From Glandiceps talaboti (taxonomy: Eukaryota; Hemichordata; Enteropneusta; Spengelidae), in assembly GCF_964340395.1 (NCBI RefSeq), contig NC_135565.1, positions 11,980,742 through 12,044,741 on the forward strand: 64,000 nucleotides of DNA. The letters run 5' to 3'. A program made the translations under genes and the position numbers. The notes beneath the pieces are model-generated. The model was not told where the DNA came from and ran no database searches. It worked only from the letters and a program-made list of their open reading frames with translations. Shown in pieces: positions 1 through 11,145 of the stretch (within the stretch, counting starts at the first letter, position 1; every line of letters begins with the position of its first letter).

Positions 1-544
1 ACTACCCATCACAGCCAGTATCAATCAGACTTTTTCCATATATTATATTCCACCCTAACTTAACCCATATGACCGCCCCATTTATAACTCGTATGTCCGG
101 ACATGAACATGATTGGCGTTTCGCTGACCAAGGGGTATGAGACCATATGTGGAAGTGGGGGATAAGCTTATCAAATATGACCGTAGTTCCATGTAAATTA
201 AAACTTATAGTTATGCTTATAGTCGTTACGTTTTCAGTTTATTGTGGTACCCGCTTGATGCTTTCTCTGAAGATGCCGACGGGATCAGTCTAAAATTCAG
301 TTCTGGTGTATAAACTACAATGTATCACACATATCATGACTCTCACTATCCAATCCATCGGCTATACACTGGAGAACACAAGGACTATACTGACTGTTTT
401 CTATCCAGCACGAAATAAATTGAGAATACGTGGAACTTATATGTACATGAACAGTAGCTCCGACAACTCTGACAAGTCTCTATATACCCCACCAGGCCTC
501 TTTGCTGGAGTTCGCGGAGCGTGTGTTGTCAGTGCTAATCTCGT

Positions 545-690
545 CTAGTTCCTATCACCGTGTTCCTAAACAGTATCGTTACCATTTACACCTCCACTCA
601 CTAAACTTGGTTTAGTCATAGAAAATAGAGAGGACCCTCTCTATTGTCTATGGTTTAGTTAGATACCAATTGGCATCTGGACTAGAGCTA
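545..690. repeat. Dispersed repeat, copy 1 (partner near 7502-7876)
   Basis: The stretch from CTAGTTCCTA to the GGCATCTGGACTA region reappears in diverged form at 7502-7551 and 7838-7876. The copy here carries an extra 34-bp palindromic insertion at 618-651 that the partner lacks. Bases 1-544 before it hold no coding region that I can support. Confidence 0.6.
618..651. mobile_element. Miniature palindromic insertion, 34 bp, 9-bp TSD
   Basis: A hairpin starting ATAGAAAATAGAGAGG and ending in GTCTAT is flanked by GGTTTAGTC (609-617) and GGTTTAGTT (652-660), an 8/9 target duplication. The related repeat copy near 7841-7849 has GGTTTAGTT only once and no hairpin, so it looks like the unoccupied site. 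Confidence 0.7.
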
Positions 691-1292
691 ATCACGAGTC
701 CATCACAACGTGCATGCATCATTTTCTGATGTCCGCATTTGATTTGGACATTGAAGTAAATGATTTTACATTTCTGAGTCTCATTCGGTATTTTTCCACT
801 GTTCTATATGTGGTAGCTACTACTTTTGGCACAATAAAAAAAAAGATGTTACGAAGACGAAAAAAAATATAATCGAGATGCACGATAAACATTTTTGGAA
901 AAAAAGTCACATAAATGACTGCAGTATCCATATTTTTAATTGGCATGATTGAAGACTTTAAAAAATGAATGATGATAAAAGTGAGATTTTGCCTCAGTGA
1001 TGTTTTTTCTATACAAGCGATAACATCACGATACCGGGTACTTCACAAACATTATCTCACTGACTTCAAAACCATAGTGACTAAATCGTTTCGTACAATT
1101 AGACGGCATGATGTTTTTTACGTCTCGCACAAGCATATACAATGGTACACTTTACCAAATTGTAATAGACCATGTAAATATTACATTGACCGATGCAGAT
1201 CTTGCTCGCGCAGGTTGGGTAGATTTATATGCTACGTTATGCCTTAGGCCTAAAAAATAACTGTTTGGTTTCTGTTACCCGACCCACCTAGT

Positions 1293-1440
1293 TTTTCACT
1301 GCCGACCCTTAACTTTTTTTTTACGTGTTCTTGAAAAACTAACAAAATCGCAACAATTGTGAAGTCTCACGAGACATAGTGGATGCAGAAACTGACATCA
1401 ACTTAAAAAGACAATATAAAACTGTTCCTCCAATCTGTAA
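1293..1440. repeat. Dispersed repeat, copy 1 (partner near 4716-4850)
   Basis: The segment starting near TGCCGACCCTTAAC and ending near CTCCAATCTG is matched in diverged form at about 4716-4850: shared ACTTAAAA-AGACAATA block, shared AAAATCG and TTGTGA-GTGAAGTCT blocks. Family not recognised. Confidence 0.55.
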
Positions 1441-1508
1441 TGGTTGTACATCTAATGGAAAGAAGCCAATAACACAGAGATCATTTGGAAAAAATGGAAA
1501 ACCAGAAT

Positions 1509-1602
1509 TAGACACTCGCACATGAATAAAAATAAATCTACCTACCCCACCTATTTATTTATTTTGCCTAATCGGAACAACACAATTTTTTTAATAGGCC
1601 TA
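1509..1602. repeat. Dispersed repeat, copy 1 (partner near 23110-23222)
   Basis: Blocks TAGACACTC, AAATCTACCTACCCCACCTA and GCCTAATCGGAAC occur in the same order at 23110-23222, where the copy interrupts a LINE reverse-transcriptase fragment. Two dispersed copies of an unclassified short element. Confidence 0.6.
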
Positions 1603-1716
1603 TTTCCTAACTCAAGCTTAAATTATTGGACCCTTGTGAACCAAAAATGTGCGAAAATACAACGCCAAAATAGTAACGCTTTGCACGGTTTTCACACTGA
1701 GCAATACGATTAGATC

Positions 1717-1744
1717 ATAGACAGTGAAGTTCTCCAGTGTCTCT
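1717..1744. mobile_element. Miniature palindromic insertion, 28 bp, 9-bp TSD
   Basis: It begins ATAGACAGTG and ends GTGTCTCT. The flanking 9-mers GATTAGATC (1708-1716) and GGTTAGACC (1745-1753) agree at 7 of 9 positions. The arms are degenerate compared with the copy at 4430. Confidence 0.5.
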
Positions 1745-1945
1745 GGTTAGACCGACAACAATGAAACCGTTAGCGGGATCTCAGAGTCATACTCATTCAC
1801 ATACAATTTTTTATGGCTGTTCACGTTGGTTAGCAACATCTCTGTCTTTGAGTTTGAATGAAATCGCTGCCATTCCCTACAGGAAACTGTTCTATGGAAT
1901 TACATGCCAGGAGCGCTTTCAATATCATAGAATGTTTTGTTGATC

Positions 1946-1998
1946 TTTTTTTTTCTTTTTTTCTTTTTTTTTTCTTCTTTTTTTTTGGGGGGGGGGTC
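1946..1998. repeat. T-rich/G-tract low-complexity stretch
   Basis: A long oligo-T run with scattered C passes into a ten-base G run. This is low complexity. The surrounding 1.75-3.7 kb has no gene that I can support. Confidence 0.8.
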
Positions 1999-2633
1999 GA
2001 CAACTTTTACCAAGACAACCATTATATTAATCATTATAGTAACTACCTAGCATGGCTAATAGCCATACTGAGGTAGAACTGTAGATTGCTAAAATGTTAT
2101 GGGTTGCTGGTTGTACACAACCTCAGCATATGCCACTTGACTTTCAGGCATTAATAGGTGGCAGAAATAGTCCGCACCAGGGCCGCTCTGTAGTCCGCAT
2201 AAAAGGGTGACTAAGCCCAGACAATATTGTCCAGACCAGATTTGGAGGTGTGAACGCATTTAAAGCTGACTCGGTTCTAAATCTTGGTGCATATTCATGA
2301 GGTCGACACCTAGAAAATGAACCATGTGTACATTTCTTTTGTCTTTTGTTAGTTAATTTATGCGGGTAAACTGTGTCTTCACTAACATTTTCCACTAAAA
2401 GTTTCAAAATTGTCTTGTTTTTTGAAGGACTACTATAATAATATTTCACCGCCCTTGCTTTATTGTCATATCAGGAAAGTCAAGAACTTGACAAAAGCTA
2501 TTCAAAACAAAGTAATCAAAGTTGTAAAACCAAAATGGTGCCGTGGAGAGTTGTGTCTGGTCATGTTCTGATCATGGAAGTATAACCCACGGTCTGATCT
2601 AGTAGCAGTATATCAACGACGAATCTACATTAC

Positions 2634-2671
2634 AAACAAACAAACAAACAAACAACACACACACACACACG
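2634..2671. repeat. (AAAC)n and (AC)n microsatellite
   Basis: Tandem AAAC units pass into a CA run ending in GG. From here to 4.4 kb only low-complexity or repeat-like sequence is seen. Confidence 0.8.
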
Positions 2672-3796
2672 GTGATATTAAAAAGCACGCAACACAAAGG
2701 TTGGTTCACATCCCTCGCATCAGTACCGGTACCCATTCTACTGAGTTATAAATATAAATCACATTCTCAGCTACAACATTGAACTTGTATGATACAAAAA
2801 TCTTCAGAATGTGCGGGCCATATTTTCACTACCGGCATTGGCAGTCACCATCACTGCCTTTAAAAAAATTAATACAGATAAATGGAAGCAAAAACAATCC
2901 TCTTGACGGTAGTTTAGTAGTCAGTTATGAATTATGTAACGTTAAATAACGCTATTCAAATATTTCCCTCTATGCCTCCCATATACCGATAGTAAATCTT
3001 CAAACATCCATACAGACATGCGGACTTTGCTCCCTACTAGATACATCCATGTTTTACGTTACTTTCGTATTGCAAATTTAGCTGATGATGTCATGTCAAA
3101 GCCACGTGGTCTAAAAACCTGAATCTCCGTACATACATTTCGATATGAAATTATTTATCCGTGATGTTTAGAATTTTGGTCGGTCAATATAGTTTCAATG
3201 ACCAAGTGTGACCCCCACTGATGTCTAAAGTACTAATATCAGTACCTGACCGGCCATGGCCATGGCCTTGTTTTTGTTTTTGATTTTCTTCAATATTCAA
3301 ATCTACGTAATGTCTGGTTTGTTAGGCCATAAATTCCAAGCATATTTACCATGATATCACAAATATAGACCAGTTACAGAAAGTAATAAGTGTCAGCAAA
3401 ATACTGTAATATCGACACTGTTTCACGGATTTTAGGGACGCTGGTGCTTGGATTATTTTACGGTTGACATTACCTAGCCAGTAATATAAGGAGTAGTACA
3501 TGGGTATTTTATCCCTGGACTCTCTGTCTGTTTATATCGAAATGGAATAAGCTGAAACAGTTCTTCTTTGAGCAAGAAATATGTTGTGATTATGGATATT
3601 ATATATATACATGTATATAATTGCCAACACATCGGCAACGAGAGTAATGACATTGACTATACGTAATATGTAAAGATGTGGTGTAAAATTGGAATACGGT
3701 CGTCAGGAACTAGATTAGGGTAGGGGGAGGCTCAGGAGAAAAATTGTTGTCACGGGAAAAAAACGAATTGGGACGTGCGTGAAAATTCGGATTGTC

Positions 3797-3882
3797 TGAA
3801 AGGGGCCCGGAGTCACGTACAAATATTTTGCTCATGAGTTGAACCAAATTTAACTCCAGGAGCAGACGTTTAACAAGCGTAT
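3797..3882. repeat. Dispersed repeat, copy 1 (partner near 9589-9672)
   Basis: Shared blocks are TGTCTGAAAGGGGCCC, TTTGCTCATGA and CAGGAGCAG followed by TTTAACAAG. The copy at 9589-9672 is diverged and sits beside G-rich low-complexity DNA. Family unknown. Confidence 0.6.
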
Positions 3883-4429
3883 TTTTAAAAGGGTGACTGG
3901 CAGAGAATGTGTGTCTCTTGAAGGGTAGACAATATACTCGCGATAGACTATGGGTTTCAGGCCACTGTGTCAGACGTGGTCTTGGAGGAGTCAGTACAAT
4001 TCCTCCAAGAGTGGTAAGAGGCCAAGCCTGAAATAGACGGGTTTGCAAGTAGAAGTTTACATGCCTTGTCTGTGGTTTACATTGTGCACGCAAAACATCC
4101 CACAAAACCGGCCATAACTAAAGCGGCATATCAGTAAATATGAAAAACGTGATCTTGGTAATTTGGATACCAGTTCTGAAAATATTCTCCGGGAAAATAG
4201 GTTAAAATGAACATCAAGATAGCTGCCTATTTCCCATTGTTTATAAATCGTCAAGAGGTTAAGCTATCCACTCAGATGAACCACTCTTTGTCACTTTATA
4301 ATCTGGCATTATACATGGGATAATTTCCAAAATGTACATGTTTTATCGTTTCATTTTGGACTTTATAGAAGTTGATGACTAAAATTACCTTACCCTCGAT
4401 GAAAGTTATGAATGCGACTAGGTTTTACC

Positions 4430-4451
4430 ATAGACAGGGTGGAGGGTCTAT
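4430..4451. mobile_element. Miniature palindromic insertion, 22 bp, perfect 9-bp TSD
   Basis: This is the clearest copy of the family. A 22-bp unit with ATAGAC at the left and GTCTAT at the right is flanked on both sides by the identical 9-mer GGTTTTACC (4421-4429 and 4452-4460). No room exists for a gene; the whole insertion is terminal repeat plus a 10-bp centre. Confidence 0.75.
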
Positions 4452-4591
4452 GGTTTTACCTACTAGAATTAGTTGCGACAAGATTGTAAATGCACATGGG
4501 CGAGTTTTGCCAGATTGCTTTATTTCAAGTGATTTGAAAATTGTGAATGGCGGACTTGGCCGTGGTCCATCGAATTGTCGAGTACTACCGT

Positions 4592-4632
4592 GGTGGCACT
4601 AGTCGTTCCTCACTGGAACGGCAAGTGCCACC
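4592..4632. repeat. Hairpin, 18-bp arms, 5-nt loop
   Basis: The arms are 4592-4609 (GGTGGCACTAGTCGTTCC) and 4615-4632, with two mismatches. No target duplication is obvious. It could be a small fold-back remnant or an RNA hairpin. Confidence 0.6.
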
Positions 4633-4715
4633 TTATGGCGATATTTATTGTCTTTGAACCTTTCTCAACAAATAAATCACACATAACTCCCCAAACGCTT
4701 CCATTCTAGAAATCC

Positions 4716-4850
4716 GGTGCCGACCCTAAACCTTTTTAATAAAGAAGAAAAATCAGTAAAATCGAGAAAATTGTGAGTGAAGTCTTGCCAGAAATGGTCA
4801 TCAACTTAAAAAAGACAATAAAAAAACGCGGTTCTTCCAATCTGGAATGC
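4716..4850. repeat. Dispersed repeat, copy 2 (partner near 1293-1440)
   Basis: A diverged second copy of the element at about 1293-1440, in the same orientation. The following 4.85-5.33 kb holds no supported gene. Confidence 0.55.
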
Positions 4851-5330
4851 AGAGCAGATGTCTTTGAAATAGAATTATTTAGTTTGGTTTAAAATTTAGT
4901 TGAAGTGGGCACAAAACTTGATTTGGTTCTGACTGTTCTGAATTTAGGGACACGAAATCGTCTCCCTGATGGCAGGAGTTCAAAGTGTTGGGACATAATG
5001 TGGCCTTTGTCATTTACCATTTTCCCAGCTTTGTTTTGTACACGAGATGTAAACATTTCATTCAAATTAGTCTACTTTTCACTCAATACTTTACTAAACA
5101 CATTTACAATTTTGTTCAAGACACTCTTGTAGCTAGTCCCTAGACTACCAAACCAGCACAAAAAAGAAAATGTTAAACCGACTCAAAACTCCGATAGAAT
5201 GTCTGTAATACCTTGGCATTTACAAAATTTTAGGCCCCTCAATTGTTGTAGACAGTAAACTCTAGATTGACATTTCTTGTTAATGAAATCTGTGTTGGCC
5301 TTAACATTTGATTTATTATCCAAGACTGTT

Positions 5331-5448
<118 letters not shown>

Positions 5449-5499
5449 GTCACCTGTTCAACTTTAACATTGTCAATAAAAAGGTCGGGCACTACTTTA

Positions 5500-6350
5500 G
5501 GGTTCTTCCTAAAGTCGACCTTTCGTCCAAGTAGTTTTCTTTACACCAAGTAACAAACCTATCAACTTCATCGAAATAAGTACGTTCAGAATTTGACAGG
5601 TCAACTAATGCAGAGTTATCAGAATATTTGATAAGTGGATTTGTATCGGTACCTGATGAGCAGTCATTTGTGTAAAGTGTAAATAGTTTGTGTGAGAGTA
5701 TCGTGCTCTGTGAGGCACCCCTAAATGTTGAATGGAAGGCTGAACTTAATTTTTGGTAGCGAACAAACTGGGAAAGGTTGACAAGAAAATCCATTATCCA
5801 GAGGATGAGTTTGGGGTTAACGTTTAAATAACTAAGTTTATGAGCCATCATGTTTGGTTGACTTCTGTTAACGACTGATGAAAAATCAATAACCAATAGT
5901 CTTACAAATGAACTTGGTTTTTCAAGATGTGTATACGCATCGTGAAGTAATGTGAGAGTTGCATTATCAGTACCTCTATTACTTTAATATGTAAATTGGT
6001 ATGGGTCAAGGTGTGAATGTTTTTGTGGGTTTTGACAAAGTAAAATACGCTCGAAGCATTTCATCACAATGGAAGTCAGTGCTACAGGACGATGCCTTGG
6101 AAGTTTTTAGGGACCGGACAGATGGTAGATGTTTTCCAAATGGTTGATATCGTATGATCATTGTACGACCAATTGAACAATCTACTGGAAACACTAGCTA
6201 ACTGCGATGCATAGACATTCAGTAACCTACCACATATGTTATCAGGACCCATAGCTTTCCTTATATTTAGTTTCTTAAAAATAGACAACTCGTTTATCAC
6301 TGATTTCAAATTAACTCTTCTTTTCTTCTTATTTACTCTCAAGATCTAAC
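5500..6350 (-). mobile_element. LINE reverse transcriptase remnant (non-LTR)
   Basis: Read on the minus strand, 6342-6082 encodes a KAMGPDNICGRLL block followed by a WKTSTICPVPKN block, the usual start of a non-LTR reverse transcriptase. After a frame change, 6194-6006 gives a block around MKCFERILLC (fingers region). 5896-5492 gives RGASQSTILSHKLFTLYTND, then YSDNSALVD in place of the catalytic (F/Y)ADD, then [10 protein letters not shown]. The order matches a CR1/Rex/jockey-type RT, but the pieces lie in different frames and the catalytic YADD is degraded to YSDN, so it is dead. Endonuclease and 3' end were not recognised. Which LINE clade it belongs to is uncertain. Confidence 0.8.
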
Positions 6351-6611
6351 CCGATGTTATCTATTTCCTTTCCAAAATCGTGAATATCAAAGCGACAGTA
6401 CATTACAACTTCGCCTCGCCACCACCCTGTGTTGCTTGGCAAGGTGGTAAATAAAACAAGTTTGCCTTTGGGATTATATTAACTGGGATTGTCGACACTG
6501 AATAATCCGGTCAATCATGGCACTGCGCTCATTGTATGTCACGGCGTACAAGTATAAACGACGTTCATACTTCCATGACCATAGTTTCTGCGACCTGTCA
6601 TTTGTTTGACC

Positions 6612-6641
6612 ATAGACACTCCACCTTTGTGGAGGGTCCAT
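6612..6641. mobile_element. Miniature palindromic insertion, 30 bp, decayed TSD
   Basis: A hairpin ATAGACACTCCAC / GTGGAGGGTCCAT with a 4-base loop. The flanking 9-mers TGTTTGACC (6603-6611) and GGTTTGATG (6642-6650) share a 6-base core, GTTTGA. Assigned to the family by its ends, its size and its palindromic form. Confidence 0.5.
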
Positions 6642-7041
6642 GGTTTGATGGGATGCGTTAATTCTGGCAAACTTGTTTGGCAAATCGATCTGACGCAATA
6701 TAGCTTGTGACCGTGGCATGCATAGCTTGGGTCAAAATCTATAACACCATTAAAGTATAAATAATGTTTAAACTTCCACGATAACACATACCTTTGAGAA
6801 ATTATACTGACAGTATAATTACTCCAAGCACAGACTATTCTCGTGTCAAACTCCGACACGAACTTGTTTTTCCTTGAAGAGTATATCTCGTGAGACCTAT
6901 GGAAATTATCAAAATCTATATTGTAGTTGAAAAGAGCAAGAATGAAAAGAGGGGAAATTTAAGGGACATCATTTCTATATACACGTGTATTGTGCAAAGA
7001 ACCCGATATCTTTGACCGCGTTGCCGTCAACCGAGCAATGG

Positions 7042-7088
<47 letters not shown>
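7042..7088. repeat. (TA)n microsatellite
   Basis: TA dinucleotide tract of about 47 bp. The flanking 6.65-7.5 kb has no gene that I can support. Confidence 0.97.
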
Positions 7089-7090
<2 letters not shown>

Positions 7091-7501
7091 AGGTAAGTCA
7101 TAAACTGAAGGAAAAGTGCTCAATACTGAGAAGTAGAGCTGTATTTACACAAAGTACACAAGTTATGGTACGGAGGCCGTTACGATCTTCAGACGACTAA
7201 ATAACGGAAATTCAAGTGATAGAATTCGATGCGCGTTGTTGAGTGACATGGTGGAATGATAGAATGTATTTGTTTTCGTGGACGATTTAGTGGACGATCT
7301 AGTGGAATTAATCTCTAAAAAAAAACATGAATCATGGTCTGAGTACTTCACAAATGTATTCAATGCTCAAGTCCAAAGTGATGAAAGTTTCTCGATTTCC
7401 ATGATCTTATCAGATCCACCTTGATAGACATAAATTCAGGCATTAATGGTGAGATTAATATCCGACTGTAGTCTTTTGGACAAGGTAATTACTTTGATAG
7501 T

Positions 7502-7876
7502 CTAGTTCCTATACTGTATCATTACCATTTATACCTCCACTCAAAGTATAGTCAGAGTCGTTACTCTAGAAGTCTTGAAATGCATGAGATGCAATTTAAA
7601 ATTCATTTACAGCCACCCACACAGTCATTAACATCATGTCTTTGTTAATAAATCACAAAACTCTAACCAATAACACAGTCCCTCATAAAGTTAGTGTTTA
7701 TTGGGACAGTAATGTTCAAATGTGGTATATTTGTCAGCCCATGATGCTACTTATATACTGTTTACATCACCAAAACATTTAGGTTTCACTGATTGGGTGA
7801 ACAACTTTTTGTGCTATTTGAGGGGCTTTTGGCTAGACGTGGTTTAGTTAGAAACCATATTGGCATCCAGACTATT
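7502..7876. repeat. Dispersed repeat, copy 2, split, with empty insertion site
   Basis: 7502-7551 matches 545-600, and 7838-7876 matches 652-690. The block GGTTTAGTTAGA is single at 7841-7852, whereas in copy 1 it is duplicated around a 34-bp hairpin. The 290 bp between the two matching blocks is absent from copy 1. Confidence 0.6.
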
Positions 7877-8078
7877 ACTTTGAAGGAGATCATTGAAGAA
7901 CAATAAAAATAAAACTCAAGGTGTGGATATGGGATCAGTGTGGCATTCTACATAGACATTCTCCAACAATTCTTGTAGACATGTTATGTAACCATTTTTT
8001 CTTCACGAAAGGCATGTTCCCACAGGAATCAATGGGGTAGGGGTTTCTAACATTGTCTTTTGAAAGTAAATTACATGT

Positions 8079-8440
8079 ATGTCAAAACTAAAATTATTGT
8101 ATTTACTAAGAGATGAAATTCTTAAGAAAATTGAAAAGTGGTTATTGGTGGTCATAAACTCGACGTTGTTCGCTTTTTATGAATATCTAGGCGTGATTAT
8201 GTCAAGCAGTGGTCTATGGTATTTAGCGCTTGCAGCTCAAGCGAGTAAAGCAATGATTGCGGTCATGAGTCAACTTGCAAAACTTGGGGACCTCCTAGTC
8301 AAAACTAAATTTAAAAGTTTTTGACTGTAAACTATTACCGATATTAAATTATACAGTGGAGATTTTGGGTTTTAATAGGTCTACTGAAACTGAACGTGTT
8401 CAAAGTAAATTTCAGTGTTATATTTTGAGTCGTATATAAA
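8079..8440 (+). mobile_element. LINE reverse transcriptase C-terminal remnant
   Basis: The plus-strand frame encodes YEYLGVIMSSSGLW followed by ASKAMIAVMSQLAKLG, which resembles the segment just after the catalytic core of CR1/L2/Tx-type reverse transcriptases (K-Y-L-G-V-x-(F/L)-x-x-x-G). Beyond the stop near 8324 another frame continues with LLPILNY-like and EILGFNRSTETERVQ-like peptides, so the copy is frameshifted. It is on the opposite strand to the other two LINE remnants nearby. Confidence 0.7.
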
Positions 8441-8719
8441 CATATATGTAGTCTTTGAGTATGGGAGCTACAAAAATGCTTGACAAGTGTTCATTACGGG
8501 AAGTAGGCTGAAATGTTTTGAGATTGCTGAACGAGAGCTGCAAAACTTTAACCTCAGACCACTTCTCCTCAGCCCTGGTTCAAGTTCTTAGGTCATAGTG
8601 GTGTAAACTACATCTCAGACCACAATGTAGTGACCTGAGACTACATGTACATGTAGGCCCTACCTACTGGTATATTATGTAACTGCACTTGACGCCAGTG
8701 TGATTTCTAACTAAACTGT

Positions 8720-9500
8720 GTTATTGAAAGAACCGATGTGACGTCACCTGTTTTCTTTGTACCTGACACAATCCTAGCTGCTGTATTTTGGGCATGTTCA
8801 AGAGGGACAATGTTTTTAGCTGGCAGCCCATACAGAAGGGCCATTCAGTAGTCAGGTATCGATGATATAAGTGCATGACCAAGGTTCTGACAAACTCCGT
8901 TTGTAAGATACTGGCGTATGCGACCATAGACAGTGGAGGGGCCCCCTCCACTGTCAATGATGCGACCTATTGTTCGGGGGTGAAAAAGAACTGATCTACA
9001 TGTCAACGAGATGTGCTTCTTGAGGTTATAACGGTCATCAATTGTTACACAAATGGTACATGCTGAATCCACTAACTGCACAGAAGACGATCCCATGTTG
9101 ATGTGGTTCATGAGACGAGGAAGCCTGTTGAACTGAGACGTGATAAGGAGGACCTCGGTTTTGCCATCATTAAACTAGCTTATTTTGGGTCGTTTAATAT
9201 CATGTGCAACAGTTTCCATCTTAGTTACTGTAGTTGACGTATGTGATTGGGGAAATATATTGGTAAATCTGGTTGTCGTCTGCATGTTGTTGCATATTGA
9301 GATTTTGATGTCGGATTAGCTTTCCAAGTGGTGATGTGTATAGACAGCATACGCGTGTAAGAGTGGACCAAGCACAGGGTTTTGTGACACTCCACACTGC
9401 AAATGTTTGGTTTCTGATATGCCTTGTACAGAAATGGACTGTTGTATATCTTTGAGGTATAAAGACTCTAGTCGAATGCCTGTAATACCGAGCTCGGAAT
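8720..9500 (-). mobile_element. CR1-like LINE reverse transcriptase remnant
   Basis: On the minus strand, 9490-9221 carries a CGVSQNPVLGPLL block (the RT GVPQGSVLGP motif) and QHADDNQIYQYI, where HADD stands in the position of the catalytic YADD. The next frame, 9111-8845, gives KKHISLTCRSVLFHPRTIGRI, then RIRQYLT, then CQNLGHALISS, which is the thumb and C-terminal region typical of CR1/L2 elements. 8820-8721 continues with the AARIV-type end. Several frame changes and an internal 33-bp palindromic insertion at 8926-8958 show that it is inactive. The 5' endonuclease part is absent or unrecognisable; G-rich repeat DNA starts at about 9532. Confidence 0.8.
8926..8958. mobile_element. Miniature palindromic insertion, 33 bp, inside LINE RT
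   Basis: ATAGACAGTGGAGGGG is followed by its mirror CCCCTCCACTGTCAAT. The flanking 9-mers are TATGCGACC (8917-8925) and GATGCGACC (8959-8967), 8/9 identical. In the host RT frame the insertion plus duplication adds 42 nt, 14 codons, and repeats the tripeptide GRI on both sides, which independently shows where the target duplication lies. Confidence 0.75.
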
Positions 9501-9588
9501 AAACTTGAAATTATGCTGGAGTCAGAATTTACGGGGGGGGGGGGCATGAACAAAATTGAGGTTCAAAGGGAGGGGGGCATGACAATTG

Positions 9589-9672
9589 TGATGGTCTGAA
9601 AGGGCCCCCGAATATTCTGCTCATGATTTGAACCAAAATTAAACCTCAGGAGCAGTTGTTTACCAAGTAAAT
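9589..9672. repeat. Dispersed repeat, copy 2 (partner near 3797-3882)
   Basis: Diverged copy of the 3797-3882 element, preceded by G-rich low-complexity DNA (9532-9585). Confidence 0.55.
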
Positions 9673-9691
9673 TTACATTTGTATAAGTGTA

Positions 9692-9842
<151 letters not shown>

Positions 9843-9849
9843 TCTCGTC

Positions 9850-10970
9850 TCCGTATCGAAACTTATTCAGTCATAAAATCATCAGGTTTCTGACAATTTC
9901 CAATACCTGTTACAAGAAAGACTGCAGTACAAGAATATTTGGTTAGCTACATGTATTACATCTGATGCCTTATACGTGACACGCACGATAATTGTCCAGT
10001 TTGCATCAGAGGGTGTGCCTCGCCTTCTGTACATGTGCCGTACGTCTGGCTTGTCTGTCAGTGTCACATTTTGCTTCCCCTCTTCAGTTTTCTCAGATGT
10101 TTTAAGAATTTAAACATAGTCAGTGTCTGATCGACAAAAATTCTTTCCACTGAAGTTTAGAAAACATTTAGTGCAACTCTACGTAAACGTCATGTTGATG
10201 CATCATACATCATCATGAGACGTCACATTGACCTCACACTTCGCTTCGCGCTTCCTTCAACGTCCGGTCGTTATGAAACTAGTTCGAAGGCTTTCGCTAG
10301 CGATAGCGTGGCCAGTCTTGTTTTACTGCGTAATCGTCTAATGTTTTCCAAATAATTATGAATTAATTTATCTTTTTGTTTACACTTTGGGTATTTTACT
10401 TGCTATTAGAACTCCCGGGCAACTCATATTTAATTTTCCAACCTTAGAATTTGTTCAATGATCGTCAGGTTTGAGTACTTTCCTAAGCCGGTCCCACAAC
10501 TGTTATACTTATAAGTTATAGCTGGGCGTTGTGACCGGTAACCGGCTATTATCTACATCACTGCCTACTAGGTACGTCAAAAACACACCGTTCGCACATG
10601 TGAGCCTGATTTTAGGCAAAATATCGGGCTATTAGAGTGCATACAGGCCCTTTTGTTCGCTTGTATTGTTTGCATTTGGTATTTGGCATTTCGCACGTTG
10701 TTTATTTGCACCATTCACAGTGTCTTATCATGCTTTGTGTAACTTGTAAGCCTAATCGACAACTGGGCCAACGGTTTTTACTAGACAAATTTGAAACAAA
10801 TTTTGCGTCAGTTTGATGGTAAACCTGCTATATTGACTACCAAACTTAGTTAACCCCAGTTATTTTTACTCATGTTGCATCACCATATATTTAGAAAGAG
10901 TATATATGAAATATGAGAGCCATGTGAAACTTCTTCAGTGCAAAATGGGATGAAGATATGAGGGCAAAGT
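9850..10970. other. Noncoding stretch, no gene recognised
   Basis: No reading frame with recognisable protein features, tRNA or transposon motif was found. Short stops occur in all frames. Confidence 0.5.
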
Positions 10971-10982
10971 CAGTGCTCCTTA

Positions 10983-11136
10983 TAGTCTCGCTGCCAGACT
11001 CGAGACTATCGTCCCTAATCTGTTTACCGAGCGGCGCAGCCGCGAGAAGAGCGGGACCAGTCCCCCTCTATTCTCGCGGCTGCGCCGCTCGGTAAACAGA
11101 TTAGGGACGATAGTCTCGAGTCTGGCAGCGAGACTA
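10983..11136. mobile_element. 154-bp fold-back element with 9-bp TSD
   Basis: The arms 10983-11048 and 11071-11136 are perfect inverted repeats of 66 bp (TAGTCTCGCTGCC at each outer end) around a 22-bp spacer. The 9-mer TGCTCCTTA flanks both sides (10974-10982 and 11137-11145). One base more of each arm also pairs, so an 8-bp duplication with ATAG ends is an alternative reading. A 9-bp duplication is the Mutator-superfamily norm. The element is noncoding. The perfection of the arms suggests a recent insertion. Confidence 0.85.
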
Positions 11137-11145
11137 TGCTCCTTA

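Noticed and set aside
3710-4254. Minus-strand frames of 131 and 65 codons
   Set aside because: They overlap a dispersed repeat, and I recognise no protein feature.
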